Source: Paenibacillus cremeus (lineage in GTDB: Bacteria > Bacillota > Bacilli > Paenibacillales > NBRC-103111). From it: a stretch of DNA of 64,000 bases. The position numbers were made by a program, and so were the translations under genes. The notes beneath the pieces are model-generated. The model saw only the letters and a list, made by a program, of their open reading frames with translations. It had not been told where the DNA came from and made no database searches. The number at the start of each line of letters is the position of its first letter. Within the stretch, counting starts at the first letter, position 1. The stretch covers positions 22,380-86,379 of the forward strand of contig NZ_VNJI01000030.1 in NCBI RefSeq assembly GCF_007786445.1, given 5' to 3'. Positions 43,462-52,670 of this stretch are shown in pieces.

Positions 43462-46152
43462 ATGAGCAATCGACTTAGGGAAGTGCTTGAGGGGCAAGAA
43501 CTGAATTATATCCTTCCTTTTCTCTGGCAGCATGGTGAGAATGAGCAGGTGCTCCGGGAAGAGATGGCCCGTGTTCATGAAGCAGGAATCGGCGCCGTGT
43601 GCGTCGAGGCGCGGCCGCATCCTGATTTTCTTGGACCGAAGTGGTGGTCGGATATGGACATCATTATGGATGAGGCTCGAAAGCGAGGCATGAAGGTATG
43701 GCTGCTGGATGACGATCATTTTCCAACCGGACATGCGGCAGGCAAGGTGAAGGAGGCTCCGGAAGAGCTTCATCGCAAGTTTTTGGGTGAACGTTATATG
43801 GATACCATCGGTCCCGCCAAAGGAGCATCACTGCTGCTTGAAACGATGCTGATGAAAGGGCTTCGACCGACCATCTCGGATCCTAGGCACGCGAGCGGTA
43901 AAAATAAGCTGATCTCCGTAGTCGCTGTCCGCCGAGAGGCATCCGATGGATCCTTGACCGCAGACTCGGTTGACATCACGGAGCATGTACAAGACGGCAT
44001 CCTGTATTGGGATATCCCTGAAGGGTATTGGCGGGTATTTATTATTTCGGAGAATACGGATGGCGGCAGTCAGCTTCAGGAGGATTATTTGAACCCGCTG
44101 GATCGGGCTTCCGTTCGGATTCTGCTCGATACGGTATATGAGGCTGTGTATAAACGTTACAAGGCGGATTTCGGCAAGACCTTTGCCGGATTTTTTTCGG
44201 ACGAGCCTGGATTTTACAATGATAAAACAACCTTTGACTTCCATTCGAGACCCGGAAAAAAAGGAATTGTACTTCCCTGGAGCAGCGAAATGCCTGCTTT
44301 GCTTGAGCAGGCGTTGGGTGAGGACTATCGTATGTACCTGCATCTTCTCTGGCATGATGCAGGAGAACAGTCGAGCATGGTGCGGTACACCTATATGAAT
44401 ATCGTCAGCAGGCTTTATGGGGAAAACTTCTGCAATCAAATCGGAGCGTGGTGCAGAGCCCGCGGGGTAGAATACATTGGACATGTGCTTGAAGACAATA
44501 ACGTTCATGCTAGGCTCGGCCCCAGCGCCGGGCATTTCTTCCGATCGCTCTGGGGACAAGACATGTCAGGTCTTGATGTGGTGCTGTGGCAAATCGTTCC
44601 CGGCTTTGATGAAATGTCTTTCCGCCAACCCACGAGTGGCGAGGCTGATGGCGAATTTTACCACTACGGCCTCGCTAAGCTTGGGGTATCGCTTGGCCAC
44701 ATCGATCCGAAAAAACAAGGCCGGACCATGTGTGAGGTGTATGGGGCGTATGGCTGGACGGAAGGCTTAAAGCTGATGAAATGGATCACGGACCATATGC
44801 TGGTCCACGGCGTCAATTATTTTGTCCCGCATGCGTTTACCCAGAAGGCGTTCCCGGATCCGGATTGTCCGCCCCATATGTATGCGAGCGGAAAAAATCC
44901 GCAGTACCGATACTACAAGCAGCTCAATCAATATATCAATCGAATCAGCCACCTGATTTCAGGCGGAAGGCACGTGGCGTCCGCGGCCGTCTTGTATCAT
45001 GCTGAAGCGGAATGGTCCGGGGAAGCGATGTATTTTCACAAGCCGGTGAAGCAATTGATGCAGCATCAGATTGACTGCGATGTGCTTCCCGTCGATGCTC
45101 TATTGGAAGCGGCGAGTGCGAGGGTGCAAGACAGTAAGCTGCATGTCCATCGAGAGGACTACGAGTGCCTGATCGTACCCTATGCAGAAGCGCTACCAGC
45201 GGCGATGCTTCGGCAGTTGGTCCAGTTTGCCGAGCAAGGACTAGCCATTCGCTTCGTTGACGGGCTGCCGCTGCGATCGAGCGAGGGTACGGATGTCACT
45301 CCCGTACTGTCTTCTCTTGCAACCCATCGGAACGTTAAGCTTGTTGCCTTGGACGAACTGGCGCCAAGCCTCTTCGCAGACGGTCATTACGAGATTCGAA
45401 CCGGCCAATACGAGCCGTATCTTCGAAGCTATCACTATCTACATGACGGTTTGGATGTGTTTATGTTCTTTAACGAGCATCCGAATCGAACGATTCGCAC
45501 CGAGGTGGTGCTGCCGCTCCAAGGCGAAGTCTATGCTTATGATGCCTTTTTGAATCGGTTGACCGGTCTAAGTGCAGAAGAGGGGGACGGTGAGCGTACG
45601 GTGCAGCTGGTCCTTCATCCGTATGAATCGATTATCTTGCTCCATGGCTCTAGCCTTGAGGGCTGCGCTGCACTCCCCTCAAGCTATGCCGCCGTTAAGG
45701 CGATTCCTGAGCTTGAGCTAGAGCTTCATGGCGAATGGACGATCTCCACTGCGGATTCGGAGCAATATCCTCATTTCAAGGAATGGGGACCGCTGGCGGC
45801 ATTAACGAATATGAGCGGACCTGATCTGTTGCCACGATTTTCAGGGACCTTCCGTTATGAAACGGAATTTGAGTGGAACGAATCTACAGGCCTTGTACAG
45901 CTGGATTTGGGAGAGGTTTACGAAACGGCTGAGGTGTGGTTGAACGGTGAGCGTGCAGGGGTACGCATCTGTCCACCTTACCGCTTGGAGATCCACGGCC
46001 TGATCCGGAAGGGCCCCAATAAGCTTGTCATTGAGGTTACCAATACGCTGGTAAAAGAGCAGCGAGACTTCTTGTCGGCCTTTGCGCAGCAGGAGCCAAG
46101 CGGACTCCTCGGTCCCGTTCGGGTGAAAGGCATGGTCTTGTCCGAGAGCTGA
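43462..46152 (+). CDS. GH106-like glycoside hydrolase (putative alpha-L-rhamnosidase)
   Basis: An 896-aa protein without signal peptide. The N-terminal two-thirds look like a TIM-barrel glycosidase: EMARVHEAGIGAVCVEARPHP, a central AGFFSDEPGF, YIGHVLEDNN, CEVYGAYGWTEGLKLMKW and LVHGVNYFVPHAF. The C-terminal ~130 residues form a GH2-like jelly roll (LDLGEVYETAEVWLNGERAGV). This architecture is that of the GH106 and GH106-like proteins found with LplABC transporters; rhamnosidase activity is a guess from the family. It probably hydrolyses the imported oligosaccharide in the cytoplasm. The SDEP and GHVLEDN acidic residues are candidate catalytic positions. Confidence 0.7.
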   Translation: MSNRLREVLEGQELNYILPFLWQHGENEQVLREEMARVHEAGIGAVCVEARPHPDFLGPKWWSDMDIIMDEARKRGMKVWLLDDDHFPTGHAAGKVKEAPEELHRKFLGERYMDTIGPAKGASLLLETMLMKGLRPTISDPRHASGKNKLISVVAVRREASDGSLTADSVDITEHVQDGILYWDIPEGYWRVFIISENTDGGSQLQEDYLNPLDRASVRILLDTVYEAVYKRYKADFGKTFAGFFSDEPGFYNDKTTFDFHSRPGKKGIVLPWSSEMPALLEQALGEDYRMYLHLLWHDAGEQSSMVRYTYMNIVSRLYGENFCNQIGAWCRARGVEYIGHVLEDNNVHARLGPSAGHFFRSLWGQDMSGLDVVLWQIVPGFDEMSFRQPTSGEADGEFYHYGLAKLGVSLGHIDPKKQGRTMCEVYGAYGWTEGLKLMKWITDHMLVHGVNYFVPHAFTQKAFPDPDCPPHMYASGKNPQYRYYKQLNQYINRISHLISGGRHVASAAVLYHAEAEWSGEAMYFHKPVKQLMQHQIDCDVLPVDALLEAASARVQDSKLHVHREDYECLIVPYAEALPAAMLRQLVQFAEQGLAIRFVDGLPLRSSEGTDVTPVLSSLATHRNVKLVALDELAPSLFADGHYEIRTGQYEPYLRSYHYLHDGLDVFMFFNEHPNRTIRTEVVLPLQGEVYAYDAFLNRLTGLSAEEGDGERTVQLVLHPYESIILLHGSSLEGCAALPSSYAAVKAIPELELELHGEWTISTADSEQYPHFKEWGPLAALTNMSGPDLLPRFSGTFRYETEFEWNESTGLVQLDLGEVYETAEVWLNGERAGVRICPPYRLEIHGLIRKGPNKLVIEVTNTLVKEQRDFLSAFAQQEPSGLLGPVRVKGMVLSES

Positions 46153-46155
46153 AGA

Positions 46156-47280
46156 CTACGCTCTTAGATGAAATATCATATAAAACGTAGTTTCACTTGC
46201 ATTCGAAGCAAACGTCACATCGCCATCATTTTTAGTCATGATTTGTTTGCAAATGGCGAGGCCTAGCCCGGTTCCCTCTTTTTTGCTGGTAACAAACGGC
46301 TCAAACAGCGTATCTTTAATGGCTTCAGGAATCTCAGGACCATTATTAGTGATCGATATGACGTACGTATGATCGGATGTCATTTCACTAGTAATGGTCA
46401 ATTTTTTATACTCCCCGATTTCGGCAAGTGCATCGATGCTATTGTTGAGAATGTTCGATAACACCTGCTGAACCGCAATTTTTTGCACCTTAAGCTCAAT
46501 ATCATTCCCATCATAAAATTCAAAATGAATATTATCGTTAATGATTCTTGGGGTGATCATAGCGACAACCGATTTGATCAATGTGTTGGATGAGATCGTA
46601 ACCGCGGGCTCTTCAACAATATTCCTTTTGGAGAAGCTGAGGAAGCCTGTAATTTGCATTTGAATATTAACAAATTCGCTTTCTATAATATCGAGGTAGC
46701 TGCTTAATTTGGCTGTCGTATGTTTTGAAAGATCATTGCGTATCAGCTTTAGAAACCCTTGGATGGCGGTTAACGGATTTCGGATTTCATGCGCCATGCT
46801 TGCCGCCATTTTGCCTGCGATGGTCAATCGGGATTCGTGCAGGTCTGTTATGGTCCGTTCATTGGTCATTAATTGATCTTTTAATAGGCCATGATAATGA
46901 CTGAGGAATATTCTTTCATAGCTAAATACGCGTTGAATAATGGTTCGAATCAAGCTCATGGGGATGGTTTGGCCGATCGGATCCTGTACAAAAAATAACA
47001 GCGCATCCACCCACAGCTGATTGCTATGCATAATATGAGCCAGCGGCATTTCTTTTTTTAACAGGATTTCACATTGCATTGGGATGATGTTGTGTAATGG
47101 ATGGGTTTCTAGGGGGATGTCGATATCTAACAAAAACTCATAATAGGCATGGGTCGCCTGCAGCAGTGCCTCTCGGTCATAAAAGCCCGGATAATGCTCG
47201 TCTAATCCCTTGTACCATTGGTTTATAATTTTGTCTTTATGATATCGTAAGGTCGTCAGGTATGATTGTGTGTCGGACAT
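46156..47280 (-). CDS. Soluble sporulation-kinase-like histidine kinase
   Basis: A ~374-aa histidine kinase without transmembrane helices. The start at 47280 has AGGGAG upstream; the longer frame to 47325 lacks one. The N-terminal ~150 residues are helical (WYKGLDEHYPGFYDREALL) and resemble RsbR/globin-like sensor modules. HisKA has SMAHEIRNPLTAIQGF with phospho-acceptor His164, and HATPase_c has NILNNSIDA and GTGLGLAI. This kinase core resembles KinA-E type kinases that feed the sporulation phosphorelay. No response regulator is adjacent. It converges on the GH106-like gene with only 3 nt between stops. Confidence 0.85.
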   Translation of the reverse strand: MSDTQSYLTTLRYHKDKIINQWYKGLDEHYPGFYDREALLQATHAYYEFLLDIDIPLETHPLHNIIPMQCEILLKKEMPLAHIMHSNQLWVDALLFFVQDPIGQTIPMSLIRTIIQRVFSYERIFLSHYHGLLKDQLMTNERTITDLHESRLTIAGKMAASMAHEIRNPLTAIQGFLKLIRNDLSKHTTAKLSSYLDIIESEFVNIQMQITGFLSFSKRNIVEEPAVTISSNTLIKSVVAMITPRIINDNIHFEFYDGNDIELKVQKIAVQQVLSNILNNSIDALAEIGEYKKLTITSEMTSDHTYVISITNNGPEIPEAIKDTLFEPFVTSKKEGTGLGLAICKQIMTKNDGDVTFASNASETTFYMIFHLRA

Positions 47281-47526
47281 AGAAAAAAACTCCCTGCGTG
47301 AAATGTATTCCATAATCTTCGACAAAAGGGCTGTCTATCCCTCTCAAAATCACCTTAAAGATTTGATTATTTTTTAACTTTTACGGCGCCGTCGGTGTCG
47401 TGGAACACAGCATGCTCTCTATTTCAAAGAGGTGTATACTAATATTTGACAACCGACAACTGAGCCATGTTGTAACGGTTGCAATGAGAGGTGCATGGAA
47501 AACGAGAATGAAGGAGCGGGATTGCT

Positions 47527-48378
47527 GTGAAGCATACGGTGAAGCTGCCGGACGGCACGATTCTACCGGCTATCGGACAAGGCACTTGGAACATCGGAGA
47601 TAGTCCTTCAAAGCGAAAGCAAGAGATTGCGACATTGAGGCTCGGCATAGAGCTAGGAATGAAGGCCATCGACACGGCGGAAATGTACGGTGAGGGCTTG
47701 TCCGAAACGCTAGTCGGTGAAGCCATATCGGGGATTCGAGATCAGGTGTTTCTTGTCTCCAAGGTGTATCCCCACAACGCCGGCCGAGATCGGCTCACGA
47801 GGAGCTGCGAGCAAAGCTTGAAGCGGTTAAAGACGGACCGGCTCGATCTGTATCTGCTGCACTGGCGAGGCCGTGTCCCGCTTAGTGAAACGGTGGAGGA
47901 GATGGAGCGCCTGATCCAAGCGGGAAAAATTGTGCGCTGGGGGGTGTCCAATCTGGACACGGATGATATGCAGGAGCTCCATGCGGTGAGTAAAGGATCT
48001 CACTGCGCCGTCAATCAGGTGATGTATCATCTGGGCTCCCGCGGCATCGAGGTCGACCTTCTTCCTTGGCAAAGAAAGCACGGAATCCTGACGATGGCCT
48101 ATTCGCCTTTGGCGCAGGCCGGCAGCTTACGGCGGGAAATGATGCACAATCAAGTGGTCCAAAGCATCGCGGCTGAGCATGGTATCGGGCCGTTTCAACT
48201 GCTGCTCGCATGGTGTATCCGAAGCGGGGACATCATGGCTGTGCCGAAAGCGTCAAACGAGGAGCACGTGAGGCAAAATGCGTCCGCCGATCAGGTCGAA
48301 TTGACCGATGAGGACCTGCGGCGGCTTGATGCGGCGTTCCCGAGCCCTAAGACGAAAGTGCCGCTGGATATCATATGA
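47527..48378 (+). CDS. Aldo/keto reductase
   Basis: A 283-aa NADPH-dependent aldo/keto reductase. The (beta/alpha)8 signatures are IDTAEMYGEG (catalytic Asp and Tyr), VSKVYPHNAG (catalytic Lys), YLLHWRG (catalytic His) and MAYSPLAQAG. The C-terminal cofactor region reads MAVPKASNEEHVRQN. It starts with GTG behind AAGGAG. The substrate is unknown; sugar aldehydes are possible given the neighbours. A strong terminator follows. Confidence 0.9.
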   Translation: MKHTVKLPDGTILPAIGQGTWNIGDSPSKRKQEIATLRLGIELGMKAIDTAEMYGEGLSETLVGEAISGIRDQVFLVSKVYPHNAGRDRLTRSCEQSLKRLKTDRLDLYLLHWRGRVPLSETVEEMERLIQAGKIVRWGVSNLDTDDMQELHAVSKGSHCAVNQVMYHLGSRGIEVDLLPWQRKHGILTMAYSPLAQAGSLRREMMHNQVVQSIAAEHGIGPFQLLLAWCIRSGDIMAVPKASNEEHVRQNASADQVELTDEDLRRLDAAFPSPKTKVPLDII

Positions 48379-48407
48379 CGACGGTACTGGAATATAATGC
48401 TTGCAGC

Positions 48408-48438
48408 AAGGTGCTCTGCGGATGCAGAGCACCTTTTT
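48408..48438 (+). terminator. Strong intrinsic terminator
   Basis: A perfect 12-bp stem AAGGTGCTCTGC / GCAGAGCACCTT with a GGAT tetraloop runs into TTTTT, ending the aldo/keto reductase transcript. Confidence 0.95.
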
Positions 48439-48439
48439 A

Positions 48440-48468
48440 TTGATTGGCAAAAAAAGCTAAATGATATA
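48440..48468 (+). promoter_or_regulatory. Candidate araB promoter
   Basis: TTGATT (48440-48445) and GATATA (48463-48468) with a 17-nt spacer lie between the terminator and the ribulokinase gene, 40 nt before its start. Confidence 0.35.
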
Positions 48469-48508
48469 GGCTATGAAGAGGAAGCTATGGACAAGAGGAG
48501 GAGAGCTC

Positions 48509-50185
48509 ATGACCGATTTTTCTCACAAACGATTTGCCATTGGCATCGATTATGGCACGCAGTCGGGTCGCGCCGTTTTGGTGGATTTATCGAACGGACA
48601 TGAAGCGGCTGTACATGTGACTCCCTATCGGCATGGCGTGCTCGATGAGACGCTGCCGTCTACAGGGAGCAAGCTGGAGCTGGATTGGGCGCTTCAGCAT
48701 CCTAATGATTATTTGGAGGTGCTTCGTACCTCCGTGCCTGCAGTCATGCAGGCCTCGGGCGTCGCCCCCTCCCAAGTGATCGGGATCGGCATCGATTTTA
48801 CCGCCTGCACGATGCTGCCGATCGATGAACAGCTGCGGCCGTTATGCCTGCAGGACGAATGGAAAGAGCGTCCCCATGCCTGGGTGAAGCTGTGGAAGCA
48901 TCATGCCGCACAGGAGGAAGCGACGGAGATTAACCAGCTGGCTGAGGAGCGGGGCGAGAAGTGGCTGAGACGTTATGGGGGGAGACTATCCTCCGAATGG
49001 ATGCTGGCGAAGAGTCTGCAGATCTTGAGAGAGGATCCTGAAATCTACGCGGAGGCTGACCGGTTCGTGGAAGCGGCCGACTGGATCGTCGCCCAATTGA
49101 CGGGGGAGCTGCGCCGGAACAGCTGTACTGCCGGATACAAGGCATTGTGGCATAAGAGCGAAGGCTACCCGCAGCCCAGCTTTCTCAGGCAGCTGCATCC
49201 GGGCTTGGCGGATCTGTATGCTACGAAGCTCCGGGGAGAAGTATCCCCGCTGGGCAGCCGTGCGGGGAGCCTCCTGCCCGAGATCGCCGAGCAGCTGGGG
49301 CTTTGCCCGGGCATTGCCGTCGCTGTCGGCATCATTGATGCGCATGCGGCCGTTCCTGCCGTCGGTGTTGTTTCCCCAGGCAAAATGGTGATGGTAATGG
49401 GAACGTCTACATGCCATATGCTGCTATCCGAGGAAGAACAAGAGGTTGAAGGTATCTGTGGCGTTGTAGAGGATGGAATCGTCCCAGGCTTGTTCGGCTA
49501 TGAGGCGGGACAAGCGGCCGTCGGTGATATGTTCGCCTGGTTCGTAGATGAATCGGTCCCCGCCTACATCACGGAAGAAGCACGAGAGCAAGGGGTATCC
49601 GTTCACGAGCTGCTGGAAGCCAAAGCGGCCCGGCAGCAGCCGGGAGAGCACGGCCTGCTTGCTTTGGATTGGCACAATGGTAACCGCTCGCCCTTGGTGG
49701 ATGCCGAGCTTTCGGGCATGCTGCTCGGGATGACGCTGAATACAAAGCCGGAGGATATGTACCGGGCACTCCTGGAAGCGACGGCCTTCGGCACGCGGAC
49801 GATCGTCGAGGCGTTTCGAAGCGGTGGATTACGCGTCGACGAGCTTTATGCTTGCGGCGGTCTGCCCAAGCGCAACAAGCTTCTGATGCAAATTTACGCC
49901 GACGTCTCCGGGATGGAGATTACGCTGTCCGATACGGAGCTGACGCCGGCCATCGGCTCTGCGATGTTCGCAGCGGTTGCTGCCGGCGCCGAGGCGGGGG
50001 GCTATTCCTCCCTTCAAGAAGCGGCAAGGCATATGGCCCGAGTGCAGCAGGAGACGGTAAAGCCGATAGCTGCAAACGTGGAAATATATGAGCAAATGTA
50101 CGCTTGCTATAAAGAAATGCATGATCTATTTGGCAAACGTACAGACAGTGTTATGAAGCAAATGAGGCGAATCAGACATCAATAA
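48509..50185 (+). CDS. araB: Ribulokinase
   Basis: A ~558-aa FGGY-family kinase that phosphorylates L-ribulose to L-ribulose 5-phosphate, the second step of arabinose use. ATG 48509 sits behind GAGGAGGAGAG. The ATP/sugar fold landmarks are [13 protein letters not shown] (phosphate 1), [34 protein letters not shown] and [19 protein letters not shown]. The length and DFTACT motif fit AraB rather than other FGGY kinases. araA and araD are not in the window, so the kinase stands alone here; the GH51 enzymes at 7626 and 9460 would supply arabinose. Confidence 0.93.
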   Translation: MTDFSHKRFAIGIDYGTQSGRAVLVDLSNGHEAAVHVTPYRHGVLDETLPSTGSKLELDWALQHPNDYLEVLRTSVPAVMQASGVAPSQVIGIGIDFTACTMLPIDEQLRPLCLQDEWKERPHAWVKLWKHHAAQEEATEINQLAEERGEKWLRRYGGRLSSEWMLAKSLQILREDPEIYAEADRFVEAADWIVAQLTGELRRNSCTAGYKALWHKSEGYPQPSFLRQLHPGLADLYATKLRGEVSPLGSRAGSLLPEIAEQLGLCPGIAVAVGIIDAHAAVPAVGVVSPGKMVMVMGTSTCHMLLSEEEQEVEGICGVVEDGIVPGLFGYEAGQAAVGDMFAWFVDESVPAYITEEAREQGVSVHELLEAKAARQQPGEHGLLALDWHNGNRSPLVDAELSGMLLGMTLNTKPEDMYRALLEATAFGTRTIVEAFRSGGLRVDELYACGGLPKRNKLLMQIYADVSGMEITLSDTELTPAIGSAMFAAVAAGAEAGGYSSLQEAARHMARVQQETVKPIAANVEIYEQMYACYKEMHDLFGKRTDSVMKQMRRIRHQ

Positions 50186-50222
50186 GCATAGCTTCAACTG
50201 CTTTTCCCTATCGGACAAAGAA

Positions 50223-50264
50223 CAGCCGCAGCGTTCCTCTCTTCTGGAGCGCTGCGGCTGCTTT
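50223..50264. terminator. Bidirectional intrinsic terminator
   Basis: CAGCCGCAGCG (50223-50233) pairs with CGCTGCGGCTG (50250-50260) and the stem extends inward through TTCC/GGAG; TTTT follows. It separates convergent araB and the XRE-cupin regulator. Confidence 0.9.
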
Positions 50265-50827
50265 TAGTTGGGCTGTGCTTGCTGCGATTGCGTAAAGACG
50301 GCCAAATATTTAACCTCGTTCGTAATCGGAGATAACGTATGCTTTTCGACGGAATCGAAATAGAGGCTGTCTCCCTCACTCAGGGTATACTCAATATTCC
50401 CCACCTTATAATTCATTTTGCCTTCCAAAATGTAAATAAATTCTTCCCCATTGTGACTGAATACGTTTCGTTTATCGTTCTCATCCTTCCTCGAGACGAA
50501 GAGAAAGGGCTGCATTAATTTCTCTCCCCGTTCAACGGCAAACGTAAAAAACGAATATCCCTTTTCCGTCTTCACCAAATTGGCTTGACTGGTCTCCTTG
50601 GGGGTAAAAATGGTGCCCGACTTCGCCTGATCATCGAGTAAGACCGAGACCTTGGTGCCAAGCGCTTCGGCGATTTTCATCAAGGTGGAGATCGGGGGGA
50701 TCGTTTTTCCATTTTCAATCTTGGAAAGCAAGCTCTTGGAAAAGCCGCACACGCTGGCGATCTCCGCCAAGTTCCGGTTTTGTTCAATTCTTAGTTTTCT
50801 GATTTTATTACCGAGATCCAGGTCCAT
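50264..50827 (-). CDS. XRE-family regulator with cupin domain
   Basis: A ~187-aa regulator. ATG at 50827 follows GGAGAGGAGAG; the frame extends upstream to 50860 without support. The N-terminal HTH (about 5-60) reads IRKLRIEQNRNLAEIASVCGFSKSLLSKIENGK, and the C-terminal cupin (about 110-180) reads EEFIYILEGKMNYKVGN and DSLYFDSVEKHTL. This class responds to small ligands. It faces away from the sugar ABC operon at 51287 and may control it. A GTTTATTTAAAC palindrome (50862-50873) overlaps its promoter region. Confidence 0.9.
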   Translation of the reverse strand: MDLDLGNKIRKLRIEQNRNLAEIASVCGFSKSLLSKIENGKTIPPISTLMKIAEALGTKVSVLLDDQAKSGTIFTPKETSQANLVKTEKGYSFFTFAVERGEKLMQPFLFVSRKDENDKRNVFSHNGEEFIYILEGKMNYKVGNIEYTLSEGDSLYFDSVEKHTLSPITNEVKYLAVFTQSQQAQPN

Positions 50828-50861
50828 AAGCGACTCTCCTCTCCATAGGGCATTCAACACG

Positions 50862-50873
50862 GTTTATTTAAAC
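50862..50873. promoter_or_regulatory. Short palindrome upstream of XRE-cupin gene
   Basis: GTTTATTTAAAC is a 5-2-5 inverted repeat 35 nt upstream of the regulator start. On the minus strand TATAGT next to it could be the -10. It may be an autoregulatory site. The rest of 50874-51119 shows no convincing gene or RNA element. Confidence 0.3.
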
Positions 50874-51119
50874 TATATCACTTAGGATAATCTGGAAACA
50901 AGATTGAATTTAGGTCAACTACGCATCGGCGGCATGAAGTGATTGGTGGAGAGGGTCGATTTGCTGTAAGTTTATTGTTGTTCAACTTTGTTTCATGACT
51001 TTTCGACTCGCAAATTGATAATAAATAGGGGGAAATATATCGAAAATTAGCATTAAACTAAGAAAAATGGCTAGTTTTAGGTTGGGAAATCTAGTCGCCA
51101 TCCGCCCTAAAATTTGGAA

Positions 51120-51157
51120 AGAAAACGATTGCAATAATAGCCTACGGGAATTATAAT
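51120..51157 (+). promoter_or_regulatory. Promoter of sugar ABC operon with cre-like site
   Basis: TTGCAA (51129-51134), 17-nt spacer and TATAAT (51152-51157) form a good sigma-A promoter. AGAAAACGATTGCA (51120-51133) matches 12 of 14 cre positions and covers the -35, so CcpA binding would block RNA polymerase. Confidence 0.65.
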
Positions 51158-51228
51158 GAACTCAATGAAACTTAGTTGAATAAAAATAATGAATGTTGAA
51201 CAAACGAAAACTGCTAAGGAGGAATTAG

Positions 51229-51290
51229 ATGACTTTAGGGTATGGAAGATGAACTTAAAACCATTAATAACTAAGGGGTGTTTCACTTGA
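51229..51290 (+). CDS. Two tiny coupled leader ORFs
   Basis: Behind a strong AAGGAGGAATTAG, ATG 51229 opens MTLGYGR and stops at 51252. An ATGA overlap at 51249 opens MNLKPLITKGCFT, which ends at 51290 in a TTGA overlap with the TTG start of the binding-protein gene. The chain of start/stop overlaps suggests translational coupling, but such short frames also arise by chance. Confidence 0.3.
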
Positions 51291-52630
51291 AACGAATTTC
51301 GTGTTCAGTTGTGACTTCTTTAGCGATGCTCTCCATGATCGGATGCAGTGCTGCCGCACCCGGCGCCAGTGCACCTCCCGCCTCTGCTCCTGCCAAATCT
51401 CAAGAAGGCGAAGCTCCCAAGCCTTCCGCCCAGCCCAGTGGACCCGTCACCCTCAAGATCGGCGGTATCGAATACCAGTATACGAAAGCCGTCATCGAAG
51501 CCTTCCAAAAGAAAAACCCGAATATCAAGGTTGAATTCAACCCCGGCAATAACGATTTTGAAGACGGTTCCATTCAGGCGCTGCTGCGCTCCGGAAGCGG
51601 ACCGGATGTGATGGTCGCCAGCTCCGGCCCCGGACGGATCGGGTTACTAGCGGATGCCGGATTGATTCTTCCGATCGAAGATACACTCAAAAAGTACAAC
51701 ATTGAGAGCCGCTACCAGAAATGGGTTATCGATCAAACCCGAACGCAAGGCCACGGCAAAGTGTTCGAGCTGGTAGAAGGGGTCGATGTCTTCTCCGTTT
51801 ACTACAACAAGGAAATGTTCGCTAAATACAATTTAAAGCCCCCAACCACCTGGGAAGAATTTCTGGACATTTGTGCCAAGCTGAAAAGCGCCAAGGTTCC
51901 CCCTATAGCTGCAGGCTTCCGCAAAGGCATCGGCGGCGGTTGGATGCTCGGCAACTTGCTGGAAGCATCCGCAGGGAAGGACCGCATGACGGACGTCATC
52001 TACGGCAATGGAAAATTTGATCAGAAGGAAATCATCCTTGGCGGAGAAATGCTGAAGCAGCTCGTGGACGGAGGCTATGTCGACGGCAAGGAAGCCAGCG
52101 CAATTGATCAGGCCCAAGCGCAAGCCGCCTTCATCAACGGGCAAGCGGCGATGACGATTTCCTCGCAAGGCTTTATCGCATCCGAACGGAAAAAGGGCGG
52201 CGATGTGAGCAAGTTCGACTCGTTCCTTCTTCCGTCACGGGAGTCCGGACGTCCTGCACGGCCAAGCGCGGGTCTAGCCCACAGCTGGGTCGTGAACGCC
52301 ACGACGAAAAATAGGGACGCCGCCGATAAATGGCTGGATTGGGTGTCGAGCGAGGAATATTTGCAAATCGCCGCAGCCAACGGGGGAGCCCTGGTGCCTG
52401 TCATTGAAGCGGCCAGCAAGGTGAAGAACGACCCCGCCATCGAAGCGGCTACAGCCATGCTGAAAAACGGCGCAGGCTACAATCCGAGCGTCTACTTGCC
52501 TGCCAAAGCGAAGGATGCCTGGTACGCCGCAGCCGACGGCATTGTGACAGGTACGCTTCCGCCGGCAGAGGCCATGAAAGCGGTCGAAGCGGAGCTTTCG
52601 AAGGCCAAGCAAGCTGCGGCTAAGAAGTGA
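51287..52630 (+). CDS. Sugar ABC binding lipoprotein 3
   Basis: A ~447-aa family 1 solute-binding protein. TTG 51287 is chosen because AAGGGGTG lies 6 nt upstream and the product starts with a lipoprotein signal (MKRISCSVV..., lipobox MIGC) followed by an Ala/Pro-rich linker. Core motifs are IEYQYTKAVIEAFQKKNP, VFSVYYNKEMFAKYNL and GQAAMTISSQGF. It opens an operon of at least eight genes that ends with a GH172 enzyme. Confidence 0.92.
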   Translation: MKRISCSVVTSLAMLSMIGCSAAAPGASAPPASAPAKSQEGEAPKPSAQPSGPVTLKIGGIEYQYTKAVIEAFQKKNPNIKVEFNPGNNDFEDGSIQALLRSGSGPDVMVASSGPGRIGLLADAGLILPIEDTLKKYNIESRYQKWVIDQTRTQGHGKVFELVEGVDVFSVYYNKEMFAKYNLKPPTTWEEFLDICAKLKSAKVPPIAAGFRKGIGGGWMLGNLLEASAGKDRMTDVIYGNGKFDQKEIILGGEMLKQLVDGGYVDGKEASAIDQAQAQAAFINGQAAMTISSQGFIASERKKGGDVSKFDSFLLPSRESGRPARPSAGLAHSWVVNATTKNRDAADKWLDWVSSEEYLQIAAANGGALVPVIEAASKVKNDPAIEAATAMLKNGAGYNPSVYLPAKAKDAWYAAADGIVTGTLPPAEAMKAVEAELSKAKQAAAKK

Positions 52631-52670
52631 GTGCAGTTAGAAACTGCTAGAGAAAGGAGATAAGACATGA

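Noticed and set aside
51102..51160. Short frame MASFRLGNLVAIRPK... in the leader of the third sugar operon
   Set aside because: It has no ribosome site and runs across the promoter itself.
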